Source: Acidobacteriota bacterium
GTDB taxonomy: Bacteria; Acidobacteriota; Terriglobia; UBA7540
Assembly (NCBI GenBank): GCA_021789565.1
Contig: JAJYJL010000651.1
Span: forward strand, 1-5,594
Direction of reading: 5' to 3'
DNA: 5,594 nt
The notes beneath the pieces are model-generated. The model saw only the letters and a list, made by a program, of their open reading frames with translations. It was not told the origin of the DNA and made no database searches. Both the position numbers and the translations under genes were made by a program. This document shows positions 1-5,594 of this stretch, one piece after another (position 1 is the first letter of the stretch; each line of letters starts with the position of its first letter).

Positions 1-9
1 GGAAAGAGG
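1..9 (+). promoter_or_regulatory. Ribosome binding site of the fused lptFG gene
   Basis: A purine run, GGAAAGAGG, lies immediately before two tandem in-frame ATG codons at 12 and 15. From the GAGG core (6-9) the spacing is 2 bases to the first ATG and 5 to the second, so initiation at 15 fits this core better. The GGA at 1-3 would serve the ATG at 12. The window starts here, so the promoter and any upstream operon partner are out of sight. Confidence 0.55.
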
Positions 10-11
10 CG

Positions 12-2312
12 ATGATGGTACTTACTCGCTACATCTTCAAGGAAATCTTTGCGCACTGCCTGCTGGGATTGCTGGTCTTCACCTTTGTTCTTTATGTCAA
101 GCCTCTCGGCCATGTCCTCGAACTCGTTGCGCGAAGAAACCTCCCGGCTTCTCAGATTGCATTTTTGTTTCTGCTGCCACTTCCAAGCATTTTTGTTATC
201 ACAATCCCCATGGCCGTTCTTTTGGGAACTCTGATCGGGCTGAGCCGCATGGCTGCAGACAGCGAAATTATCGCCATCCGCGCCACCGGCATCGGCAAAG
301 GCCAGATAATACGCCCGGTACTGATGTTTGCCCTCTGTGGATGGGTGCTGACTTCCTGGATAAGTCTGTTCCTTGCGCCAGCTGCGATTCGAAATCTGGA
401 GCGGTCTGAAACAAACCTGGCAGCCAGCCAGGCCAATTACGAAATAAAGCCTCGCGTCTTCATTGAGCAATTTCCCCACCTCCTCCTCTACCTGAAGGAT
501 GTTGCCAGTTCCAGCACCCGGTGGCGGGGGGTCTTTATCGTAGACCGCAGCCAGCGCGACAAAGTGAAAGTTACGTTAGCGGAATCAGGCCGCCTTGTCA
601 ACGACGATGCCTCCGGGCGACTCACGCTTTATCTTGAAAATGGAGCAACGCATGAATTTGATCCGCAGCACGAGCAACAATACAGCGTTACTTCTTTTGA
701 CAACTGGGAAGTTCCGATCGTGGAGCCGGGTACAGCAACGGAGCAGCGGATAACACCTTCCATGCTTTCACCGCTGACTCTCCTCTCAAACATGCACGCA
801 GCCGGAGACGAACGCGCCGCACTTGTGGAATTCAATTACCGGCTCGCGCTGCCTGTGGCGTGCCTGGTGCTGGCGCTGGTAGCCGTTCCGATCGGATTGA
901 TCTCCCGCAAAGGCGGCAAAGCATTCGGACTGATGCTGAGCATCCTGCTGGTCTTCATCTACTACATGGTAATTGCCTCGGGCCTGAACCTTGCTAAAGA
1001 AGGGCGACTGCACCCCGCGGTCGGGCTATGGATGGCAAACGTCATTTTTGGTTTTGCCGGCGTACTGATGCTGCGGCAAACCAACCGGGTGAGAGTCGGC
1101 GTAGACTTCCTTCACAGCGCGTTGGAAAAGATCGGGCGCGCATTTGAGTACCTCCATACGGGAAGCCGCAAGCGGAGCGACACGCGGGAGGGAATGAAAT
1201 CCCGGAAATTCGGTGGCAGGGCTTTCCAGATTCTCGATCTTTATGTTCTTAAGAGCTGGCTTTTTTATCTGGGGATTCTTCTGGTCGCATTCACCGGCAT
1301 TTACATAATCTTTGACTTTTTCCAGTTGCTGGGAGACATCGTCCGGAATCATATCTCGCCGCAGATTGTCCTGGAATACTATTGGTATCTGACACCTCAG
1401 ATTGTTTACCTCATGCTTCCCTTGAGCATTCTCGTTGCGACACTCGTCTGTTTTGGGCTCCTCAGCAAGTCCAACGAGATCACAGCCGTGAAATCGGCGG
1501 GAGTCAGCCTTTATCGCATCTCCGTACCGATCCTGGTGGGCGCAGCGCTTTTCAGCGGAAGCATGTTTCTGCTGGGCAACAACTATCTGCCTGAAACCAA
1601 CCAACAGCAGGACGCACTGCGAAACCAGATCAAGGGTAAGCCCGCCCAGACGATGTACCGGCCTGACCGCCAGTGGATTTTCGGGAAGTCCGACAAGATT
1701 TATAACTACCGGTTTTTCGACCCGGACCTGAACGTTTTCGCAAACCTCTCGGTGTTTGAAATTGACCCGAGCACTTTCCGTTTGAAGAGGCGCATCTATG
1801 CAGCAAGGGCTTTCTGGGAACCACACATCCGCCGCTGGGTCCTTGAGGACGGATGGATGCGGGATTTCACCGACGGCCGCGTGGCCGATTATCAGCCTTT
1901 TGCGGTGCATACTTTCGGCGAGCTCGATGAGGCGCCATCCTACTTCAAAAAGGAGGTGAAGCCTTCAGAGCAGATGAGCGCCATGGAACTGCGCCGGTAC
2001 ATCGAAGGACTCCAGCAGAGCGGGTTTGACGTAGTCCGGCTCTCCGTCGCCCTGTACCGGAAGTTTTCGTATCCCCTCATTGCATTTGTCGTTACGCTGA
2101 TTGCTATCCCCTTTTCATTTTCTACAGGTAGCCGTGGCGCCCTGGCTGGAATCGCGCTCAGTATCGGCATCGCCATCGTGTACTGGTCGGTGTCGAGCCT
2201 TTTTGAAGCGATGGGCAACCTGAGCCAGCTTCCCCCTGCGGTGGCCGCATGGTCCCCCGATGTGCTTTTCAGTTTGGGAGGGATATATCTCCTGATGCGG
2301 ATCAAAACATGA
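12..2312 (+). CDS. lptFG: LptF-LptG fusion permease of the lipopolysaccharide exporter (YjgP/YjgQ family)
   Basis: Inner-membrane permease of the LptB2FG-type ABC transporter, which extracts lipopolysaccharide from the inner membrane and passes it to the LptC/LptA bridge. LptF and LptG are normally separate proteins of about 360 residues; here one 766-residue chain carries both. Half 1 (about 1-355) has membrane segments near 11-31, 50-77 and 101-123, a periplasmic beta-jellyroll region near 140-260, then segments near 276-296, 304-324 and 335-354. Half 2 (about 405-766) repeats this with segments near 411-438, 451-480 and 502-522, a beta region near 540-650, and segments near 684-704, 708-730 and 745-762. 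The family's cytoplasmic coupling motif, which contacts the LptB ATPase, appears in each half: SEIIAIRATGIG (84-95) and NEITAVKSAGVS (488-499). The first half resembles LptF, the second LptG. The joining linker (about 355-405) is rich in Arg and Lys, as expected for a cytoplasmic segment, and both LptF C-terminus and LptG N-terminus are cytoplasmic, so the fusion keeps normal topology. Start may be ATG 15 rather than 12. No lptB, lptC or lptA lies in the window. Family assignment is firm; the F-then-G order is inferred from similarity to remembered E. coli sequences. Confidence 0.93.
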   Translation: MMVLTRYIFKEIFAHCLLGLLVFTFVLYVKPLGHVLELVARRNLPASQIAFLFLLPLPSIFVITIPMAVLLGTLIGLSRMAADSEIIAIRATGIGKGQIIRPVLMFALCGWVLTSWISLFLAPAAIRNLERSETNLAASQANYEIKPRVFIEQFPHLLLYLKDVASSSTRWRGVFIVDRSQRDKVKVTLAESGRLVNDDASGRLTLYLENGATHEFDPQHEQQYSVTSFDNWEVPIVEPGTATEQRITPSMLSPLTLLSNMHAAGDERAALVEFNYRLALPVACLVLALVAVPIGLISRKGGKAFGLMLSILLVFIYYMVIASGLNLAKEGRLHPAVGLWMANVIFGFAGVLMLRQTNRVRVGVDFLHSALEKIGRAFEYLHTGSRKRSDTREGMKSRKFGGRAFQILDLYVLKSWLFYLGILLVAFTGIYIIFDFFQLLGDIVRNHISPQIVLEYYWYLTPQIVYLMLPLSILVATLVCFGLLSKSNEITAVKSAGVSLYRISVPILVGAALFSGSMFLLGNNYLPETNQQQDALRNQIKGKPAQTMYRPDRQWIFGKSDKIYNYRFFDPDLNVFANLSVFEIDPSTFRLKRRIYAARAFWEPHIRRWVLEDGWMRDFTDGRVADYQPFAVHTFGELDEAPSYFKKEVKPSEQMSAMELRRYIEGLQQSGFDVVRLSVALYRKFSYPLIAFVVTLIAIPFSFSTGSRGALAGIALSIGIAIVYWSVSSLFEAMGNLSQLPPAVAAWSPDVLFSLGGIYLLMRIKT
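1187..1196 (+). promoter_or_regulatory. Possible internal translation start at the LptF/LptG junction
   Basis: Inside the linker of the fused permease, GGAGG (1187-1191) precedes an in-frame ATG at 1194-1196, which is Met395. The following residues run directly into the LptG-like half (first membrane segment from about 411), so a product starting here would be a 372-residue LptG-like protein, close to normal LptG length. Spacing from GGAGG to ATG is only 2 bases, shorter than optimal. It may be a relic of a separate lptG start, a working internal start, or chance. Confidence 0.25.
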
Positions 2313-2449
2313 AAGCCGATTCCGGTTCTTGGTCTTCGGCTGGCGACGACAACTTGAGATGAAACAACGTCAATGTCGGCGCGTCGACACTGAGCGTTAT
2401 CTCAGGCCACAGGCAGTAAACCAGTTCCACCCGTCCGCAAGGCAATAGT

Positions 2450-2464
2450 TAAAGTAATACTTTA
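2450..2464. repeat. 15-base perfect palindrome, operator-like
   Basis: TAAAGTA (2450-2456) and TACTTTA (2458-2464) are exact inverted copies around a single central A. The symmetry and AT-richness resemble a dimeric regulator's binding site, but no promoter or divergent gene lies next to it, so a role is not established. It sits in the convergent gap, where a 7-bp palindrome could also arise by chance. Confidence 0.4.
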
Positions 2465-2488
2465 GATTCATCTGAGGAGAAGCCCTGT

Positions 2489-2608
2489 TCATCTCTTCGC
2501 CGACAACTTCACGGCTGCCTCAGAAAATTCTTTGATGAGGACCGGGTTACGCAAACGCTCCTGAGAACGGCAACGCCTCGGCTGAGAACGATAGTAAACC
2601 CTCTTCAT
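2489..2608 (-). CDS. Hypothetical 39-residue basic protein (weak candidate)
   Basis: ATG at 2608 opens a 39-codon frame ending in TGA at 2491-2489, on the same strand as ppdK and just past its terminator. The product starts MKRVYYRSQ, is rich in Arg and Lys, and ends in an amphipathic-looking helix (NPVLIKEFSEAAVKLSAKR). A 9-base direct repeat (2561-2569 and 2582-2590) is spaced by 21 bases, exactly seven codons, so the peptide contains RSQ twice in register. Upstream of the ATG there is only an A-rich stretch (AAGAAAAGATA), not a convincing ribosome binding site. I do not recognise the protein. A frame this short can be open by chance; it could also be a gene remnant. Confidence 0.2.
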   Translation of the reverse strand: MKRVYYRSQPRRCRSQERLRNPVLIKEFSEAAVKLSAKR

Positions 2609-2640
2609 TATCTTTTCTTATTCAAGCGCCGAAAAGATAA
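2608..2640. repeat. 10-bp perfect inverted repeat next to the ppdK terminator
   Basis: TTATCTTTTC (2608-2617) and GAAAAGATAA (2631-2640) are exact inverted copies with a 13-base loop. On the leftward transcript the 2640-2631 arm is the T-rich tail of the ppdK terminator, and the other arm covers the A-rich leader and first base of the small ORF at 2608. The stem is AT-rich and would be weak beside the GC-rich terminator stem. Confidence 0.6.
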
Positions 2641-2674
2641 AGGCCACGGCCGGTGATTGCTGGCCGTGGCCTTT
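2632..2674 (-). terminator. Rho-independent terminator of ppdK
   Basis: A perfect 13-bp inverted repeat, AAAGGCCACGGCC (2639-2651) with GGCCGTGGCCTTT (2662-2674), encloses a 10-base loop. Read leftward, as ppdK is transcribed, the stem runs into TTTATCTTTT (2641-2632), a good U-tract. It starts about 30 bases past the ppdK stop codon. Read rightward only three T residues follow the stem, so it should act mainly on ppdK, though it may weakly stop rightward transcripts from lptFG. Confidence 0.9.
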
Positions 2675-2704
2675 CATGAAAGGGACAATCCAGAGCGCGC
2701 GTTC

Positions 2705-5494
2705 TTATGCGGTGGTGTATCCTTCTGCGGAACCGCTTCCCTTCTCGGCTTCCCGCAGCGCCGCCTGGGCTGCCGCCAGACGGGCAATGGGTACGCGATA
2801 AGGCGAGCAGCTTACGTAATTCAATCCGGCATCAGCGCAAACCTGAATGGATGACGGATCGCCTCCGTGCTCACCGCAGATTCCGACCTTGAGATTCTCC
2901 CGCGTCTTGCGGCCTTCTGATGTCCCAATCTTCAGCAGGCGCCCGACACGCTTCGGATCCAGCACAGCGAAGGGGTCGGCCGGCCAGATCTTCTGCTTCA
3001 CATAAGAGTTGATGATCTTCCCGCAGTCGTCGCGTGAAAGGCCGAAGGTCGTCTGGGTCAGGTCGTTCGTTCCGAAGCTGAAGAACTCCGCTTCCTGGGC
3101 AATTTCAGCGGCGGAAAGAGCAGCAGCCGGAAGCTCAATCATGGTTCCCACCAGGTAGTCCACGCGGACTCCCTTCCTGTGGAAAACTTCTTCAGCAACC
3201 CGGTTGACAATTTCCTTCTGAAGGGCCAGTTCCCGAACATCACCCACCAGCGGGATCATAATTTCCGGCTTGGCCACGATGCCGCGCTTCTTGCATTCGG
3301 TGGATGCCTCAAAGATGGCCCGCGCCTGCATCTCGGTAATCTCGGGATACATGATGCCAAGCCGGCACCCGCGAAGGCCCAGCATGGGATTGAATTCATG
3401 TAATCCTTCAACTACCGCCAGCATCTTTTTGAGCTTGGACAGCTTGGGACTCTTCTTTCCTTTTGCTTCGAGGACGGCGATCTCCACCATCAACTCTTCC
3501 CGCTTGGGAAGAAATTCGTGCAATGGAGGATCCAGCGTGCGGATCGTTACCGGCAGGCCATCCATTGCCTTGAACAGTCCCGCAAAGTCCTTCCGCTGCA
3601 TGGGGAGTAGTTTGGCAAGTGCGGCCCGCCGTTCCTTCTGGTAACGTACAGTCTCATCAAGCTCCTTCTTCAGCGCTTTAACTCGCTTCTTATCCTTTTC
3701 TTTTTCGATGTCAGCCTTTATTTCAGCAGCTTGGCGGGTGTCCCGGCATGCCATGATCATTCTTTGCACATGGGGGAGACGCTCCTTAGCAAAGAACATA
3801 TGTTCGGTCCGGCAGAGCCCGATCCCTTCGGCACCGTACTCTTTTGCCTTAAGTGCGTCGCGCGGCACGTCGGCATTTGCACGAACACCCAACTTCCGGA
3901 TTTCGTCTGCCCACGCCAAGAACTTTAGAAAGCTGGGATTATTAGGATCAGGATCTAACAGTGGTGTTTTCCCCTCAACCACTCGACCCGTTGTCCCGTC
4001 CAACGACAACCAATCCCCCTCCCGCAATGTAAGATCGCCAATCTTGAGTTGTTTAGCTTTTTCGTTCACTTCTGCGTCAGAACATCCGGCGACACACGAC
4101 TTGCCCATACCGCGGGTCACGACCGCTGCGTGGGAGGTCATACCACCACGCGAGGTCAGAATGCCGGCGGCCACTTCCATGCCGTGAATGTCATCCGGAA
4201 CGGTTTCAGCACGAACCAGAATCACAGGATAATGTTTCCCTTTTTCAACAGCATCTTCGGCCGTGAAAACTATTCGCCCAACAGCCGCGCCTGGGGAAGC
4301 AGGTAACCCTTTCGCTGCAACTTTCAACTGCTTAGATTCGTCAAGTCGGGGGACTAGAAAATGATTCAGTTGGTCAGGCTCAACCCGCATCAAAGCCTCT
4401 TCCCTCCCTACCAAGCCCTCATCAACCAAATCTAGTGCAATTTGAACAGCAGCGATTCCCGTCCGCTTCCCGGTGCGCGTCTGGAGCATGTAAAGCTTGC
4501 CTTCCTGAATGGTAAACTCGAAGTCCTGAACATCCTTGTAGTGATGTTCCAGGCGCGAAGTAATCTCCCGCAGTTGGTCGTAAACATTGGGCATGACCTT
4601 CTGCAATTCGGCTATCGGCACCGGGGTCCTGATGCCGGCGACAACGTCCTCGCCCTGAGCGTTCATAAGAAATTCGCCATAAAACTTGTTTTCACCTGTC
4701 GCCGGATTACGGGTGAATCCCACGCCTGTCCCGGAGGTGTCACCCATGTTGCCGAACACCATGGCCTGGACATTAACGGCTGTCCCCAGTCCGTCGGGAA
4801 TTTTGTTCATGCGGCGGTAGGTAATGGCTCGAGGATTATGCCATGAACGGAAGACGGCCTCGATGGCCATCTTGAGTTGCGTGCGCGGGTCCTGGGGAAA
4901 ATCCTTGCCGGTTGCTTTCCGGATGACCTGCTTGTAACCCTCAATCACCATTTTGAAATCGTCGGCCGTTAACTGGGTATCCAGCGTGAACTTGCGCTTC
5001 TTTTTCTGGGCCGAAAGGATGTGCTCAAACTTGTCCTTGGAGATTTCAAGCACTACGTTGCCGAACATCTGGATAAAGCGGCGATAGCTGTCATAAGCGA
5101 AGCGCGCGTTGCTGGTCTTGCGGGCGACCGCTTCTACGGCCTGGTCGTTCATTCCAAGATTGAGGATAGTGTCCATCATGCCCGGCATTGAGAACTTGGC
5201 GCCCGAACGAACGGATACGAGAAGAGGATTTTGAGCATCTCCCAGATTCTGTTTCAAAAGTTTCTGGAGGCGTTCGAGCGCCTCGTCGGATTGCGACAAC
5301 ACCTCGCCCGGGATAGTATCCCCGCTCTCAAAATAGGCGCGGCAGGCTGATGTCGCAATCGTAAAGCCAGGAGGAACTGGCAGCCCGGCGCTGGTCATTT
5401 CCGCCAGCCCGGCTCCCTTGCCGCCCAGGACGTCCTTCATTGTTCCATGGCCGTCGGCCTTGCCATTCCCAAAAAAATAAACGAATTTTTCCAT
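2705..5494 (-). CDS. ppdK: Pyruvate, phosphate dikinase
   Basis: Cytoplasmic enzyme interconverting ATP + pyruvate + phosphate and AMP + phosphoenolpyruvate + pyrophosphate, serving gluconeogenesis or pyrophosphate-linked glycolysis. The order is standard. The ATP-grasp nucleotide domain is about 1-345, with GGKGAGL (24-30), VSVRSGAK (93-100), FSMPGMMDT (101-109) and LYMLQTRTG (334-342). The phosphohistidine domain is about 390-510, with GGMTSHAAVV giving His455 as phospho-carrier. The PEP/pyruvate barrel is about 525-905, with CRTEHMFF (Arg562), TIRTLDPPLHEF (Arg652), GTMIELP (Glu787), FGTNDLTQ (Asn810) and GICGEHGG (Cys873 as the catalytic acid/base). These match the Clostridium symbiosum catalytic residues from memory. 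Thr453, two residues before His455, is the position phosphorylated by the PDRP/DUF299 regulator; no such regulator gene is in the window. At 929 residues it exceeds the usual 870-880. About 35 extra Lys/Glu-rich residues lie near 585-620, about 7 near 665-695, and a short Gly/Ser/Ala tail ends the chain. Codon use is AT-richer at residues 346-435 and 471-525 than elsewhere. The start is set by the AAGGAG site and by the typical MEKFVYFFG N-terminus. A strong terminator follows, so it is the last, perhaps only, gene of its transcript. Confidence 0.97.
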   Translation of the reverse strand: MEKFVYFFGNGKADGHGTMKDVLGGKGAGLAEMTSAGLPVPPGFTIATSACRAYFESGDTIPGEVLSQSDEALERLQKLLKQNLGDAQNPLLVSVRSGAKFSMPGMMDTILNLGMNDQAVEAVARKTSNARFAYDSYRRFIQMFGNVVLEISKDKFEHILSAQKKKRKFTLDTQLTADDFKMVIEGYKQVIRKATGKDFPQDPRTQLKMAIEAVFRSWHNPRAITYRRMNKIPDGLGTAVNVQAMVFGNMGDTSGTGVGFTRNPATGENKFYGEFLMNAQGEDVVAGIRTPVPIAELQKVMPNVYDQLREITSRLEHHYKDVQDFEFTIQEGKLYMLQTRTGKRTGIAAVQIALDLVDEGLVGREEALMRVEPDQLNHFLVPRLDESKQLKVAAKGLPASPGAAVGRIVFTAEDAVEKGKHYPVILVRAETVPDDIHGMEVAAGILTSRGGMTSHAAVVTRGMGKSCVAGCSDAEVNEKAKQLKIGDLTLREGDWLSLDGTTGRVVEGKTPLLDPDPNNPSFLKFLAWADEIRKLGVRANADVPRDALKAKEYGAEGIGLCRTEHMFFAKERLPHVQRMIMACRDTRQAAEIKADIEKEKDKKRVKALKKELDETVRYQKERRAALAKLLPMQRKDFAGLFKAMDGLPVTIRTLDPPLHEFLPKREELMVEIAVLEAKGKKSPKLSKLKKMLAVVEGLHEFNPMLGLRGCRLGIMYPEITEMQARAIFEASTECKKRGIVAKPEIMIPLVGDVRELALQKEIVNRVAEEVFHRKGVRVDYLVGTMIELPAAALSAAEIAQEAEFFSFGTNDLTQTTFGLSRDDCGKIINSYVKQKIWPADPFAVLDPKRVGRLLKIGTSEGRKTRENLKVGICGEHGGDPSSIQVCADAGLNYVSCSPYRVPIARLAAAQAALREAEKGSGSAEGYTTA

Positions 5495-5594
5495 AATTTC
5501 TGCTCTCCTTAGTCATGAAATCTGCGCACGGCCAGAGGCCACCGAATTCTTGATGTCTCAACCCTCGTATGCCATCGAACGACGGGCTCGGAGG
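5495..5594 (-). other. ppdK leader, to the window edge
   Basis: One hundred bases precede ppdK. I find no convincing -35/-10 pair. Two leftward frames entering from the window edge stop here: one at TGA 5560-5558 (tail LRARRSMAYEG) and one at TAA 5511-5509, which would overlap the ppdK ribosome binding site. Either could be the end of an upstream co-directional gene, but too little is visible to choose. Confidence 0.3.
5505..5510 (-). promoter_or_regulatory. Ribosome binding site of ppdK
   Basis: On the leftward strand AAGGAG (5510-5505) lies 10 bases before the ATG at 5494. It is a near-consensus Shine-Dalgarno sequence and supports this start over the upstream TTG in another frame. Confidence 0.85.

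Larger units (their letters stand above)
2313..2631. other. Convergent intergenic region with no recognised gene
   Basis: This stretch separates the 3' end of lptFG from the terminator of ppdK. I recognise no protein, tRNA or structured RNA family in it. All reading frames are short: the longest seen are a 39-codon leftward ORF (2489-2608), an unbroken leftward frame of 47 codons without an ATG (2302-2445), and two short rightward ORFs chained through ATGA overlaps (2309-2448). It also carries the palindrome at 2450-2464. No good terminator follows lptFG on the plus strand: a 6-bp stem (2314-2319 with 2336-2341) lacks a T-tract. Confidence 0.6.

Noticed and set aside
1026..1910. A 294-codon open frame antisense to lptFG
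   Set aside because: It lies wholly opposite a clearly coding gene, its translation shows no recognisable domain and is rich in His, Arg, Pro and Cys in no ordered pattern, and long antisense frames are common opposite GC-rich third positions.
2314..2341. A possible terminator directly after lptFG (6-bp stem AGCCGA/TCGGCT)
   Set aside because: The stem is short, the loop is about 16 bases and no T-tract follows.
2670..2683. The palindrome CCTTTCATGAAAGG as a separate regulatory site
   Set aside because: As a hairpin it has only 5 bp around CATG and half of it belongs to the terminator stem. I mention it only as part of the overlapping hairpin observation.
3708..4187. A 159-codon rightward frame antisense to ppdK
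   Set aside because: It is the complement of the conserved phosphohistidine region of ppdK. The Ser/Arg/Pro-rich translation has no family features and there is no ribosome binding site.
5328..5561. A 77-codon leftward frame starting at TTG upstream of ppdK
   Set aside because: It runs into the ppdK coding sequence in a different frame, and from there on the translation is just the shifted reading of ppdK. The AAGGAG site serves the ppdK ATG.
1..5594. Mobile elements, CRISPR arrays, tRNA or rRNA genes
   Set aside because: I found no transposase or integrase sequence, no spaced repeat array, no target-site-flanked terminal repeats and no tRNA- or rRNA-like segment on either strand.

Overview
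The window holds two full-length genes that face each other, with a 392-base convergent gap between them. Rightward (12-2312) is a permease in which an LptF-like half and an LptG-like half are fused into one 766-residue protein. Leftward (5494-2705) is pyruvate, phosphate dikinase (ppdK), 929 residues. LptFG-type permeases mean an outer membrane with lipopolysaccharide, so the source is a diderm. The fused permease, moderate GC content and the ppdK type suggest an acidobacterium or a related soil or sediment lineage. That placement is inference from remembered family patterns, not something the window proves.

Region by region. Positions 1-11 carry a Shine-Dalgarno-like purine run ahead of tandem ATGs at 12 and 15. 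Positions 12-2312 are the fused permease. Each half has the family order of three membrane segments, a periplasmic beta domain, then three membrane segments, and a basic cytoplasmic linker joins them at about residues 355-405. An in-frame ATG with a purine-rich leader sits in the linker, where a separate lptG would start. Positions 2313-2704 hold no recognisable gene. They do hold a 15-base palindrome (2450-2464), a weak 39-codon leftward ORF (2489-2608), a 10-bp inverted repeat (2608-2640) and a strong rho-independent terminator for ppdK (2632-2674) whose T-tract is also one arm of that inverted repeat. Positions 2705-5494 are ppdK, with all the catalytic residues I looked for, plus a lysine/glutamate-rich insertion of about 35 residues. 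Positions 5495-5594 are the ppdK leader with a clear AAGGAG ribosome binding site.

The two genes are not functionally linked as far as the sequence shows. One exports lipopolysaccharide from the inner membrane as part of an LptB2FG-type transporter. The other interconverts pyruvate and phosphoenolpyruvate in the cytoplasm. I do not see a new defence, mobile or RNA system. The items most worth a second look are the permease fusion with its internal start candidate, the codon-usage mosaic around the catalytic segment of ppdK, the charged ppdK insertion, and the overlapping hairpins at the ppdK 3' end.
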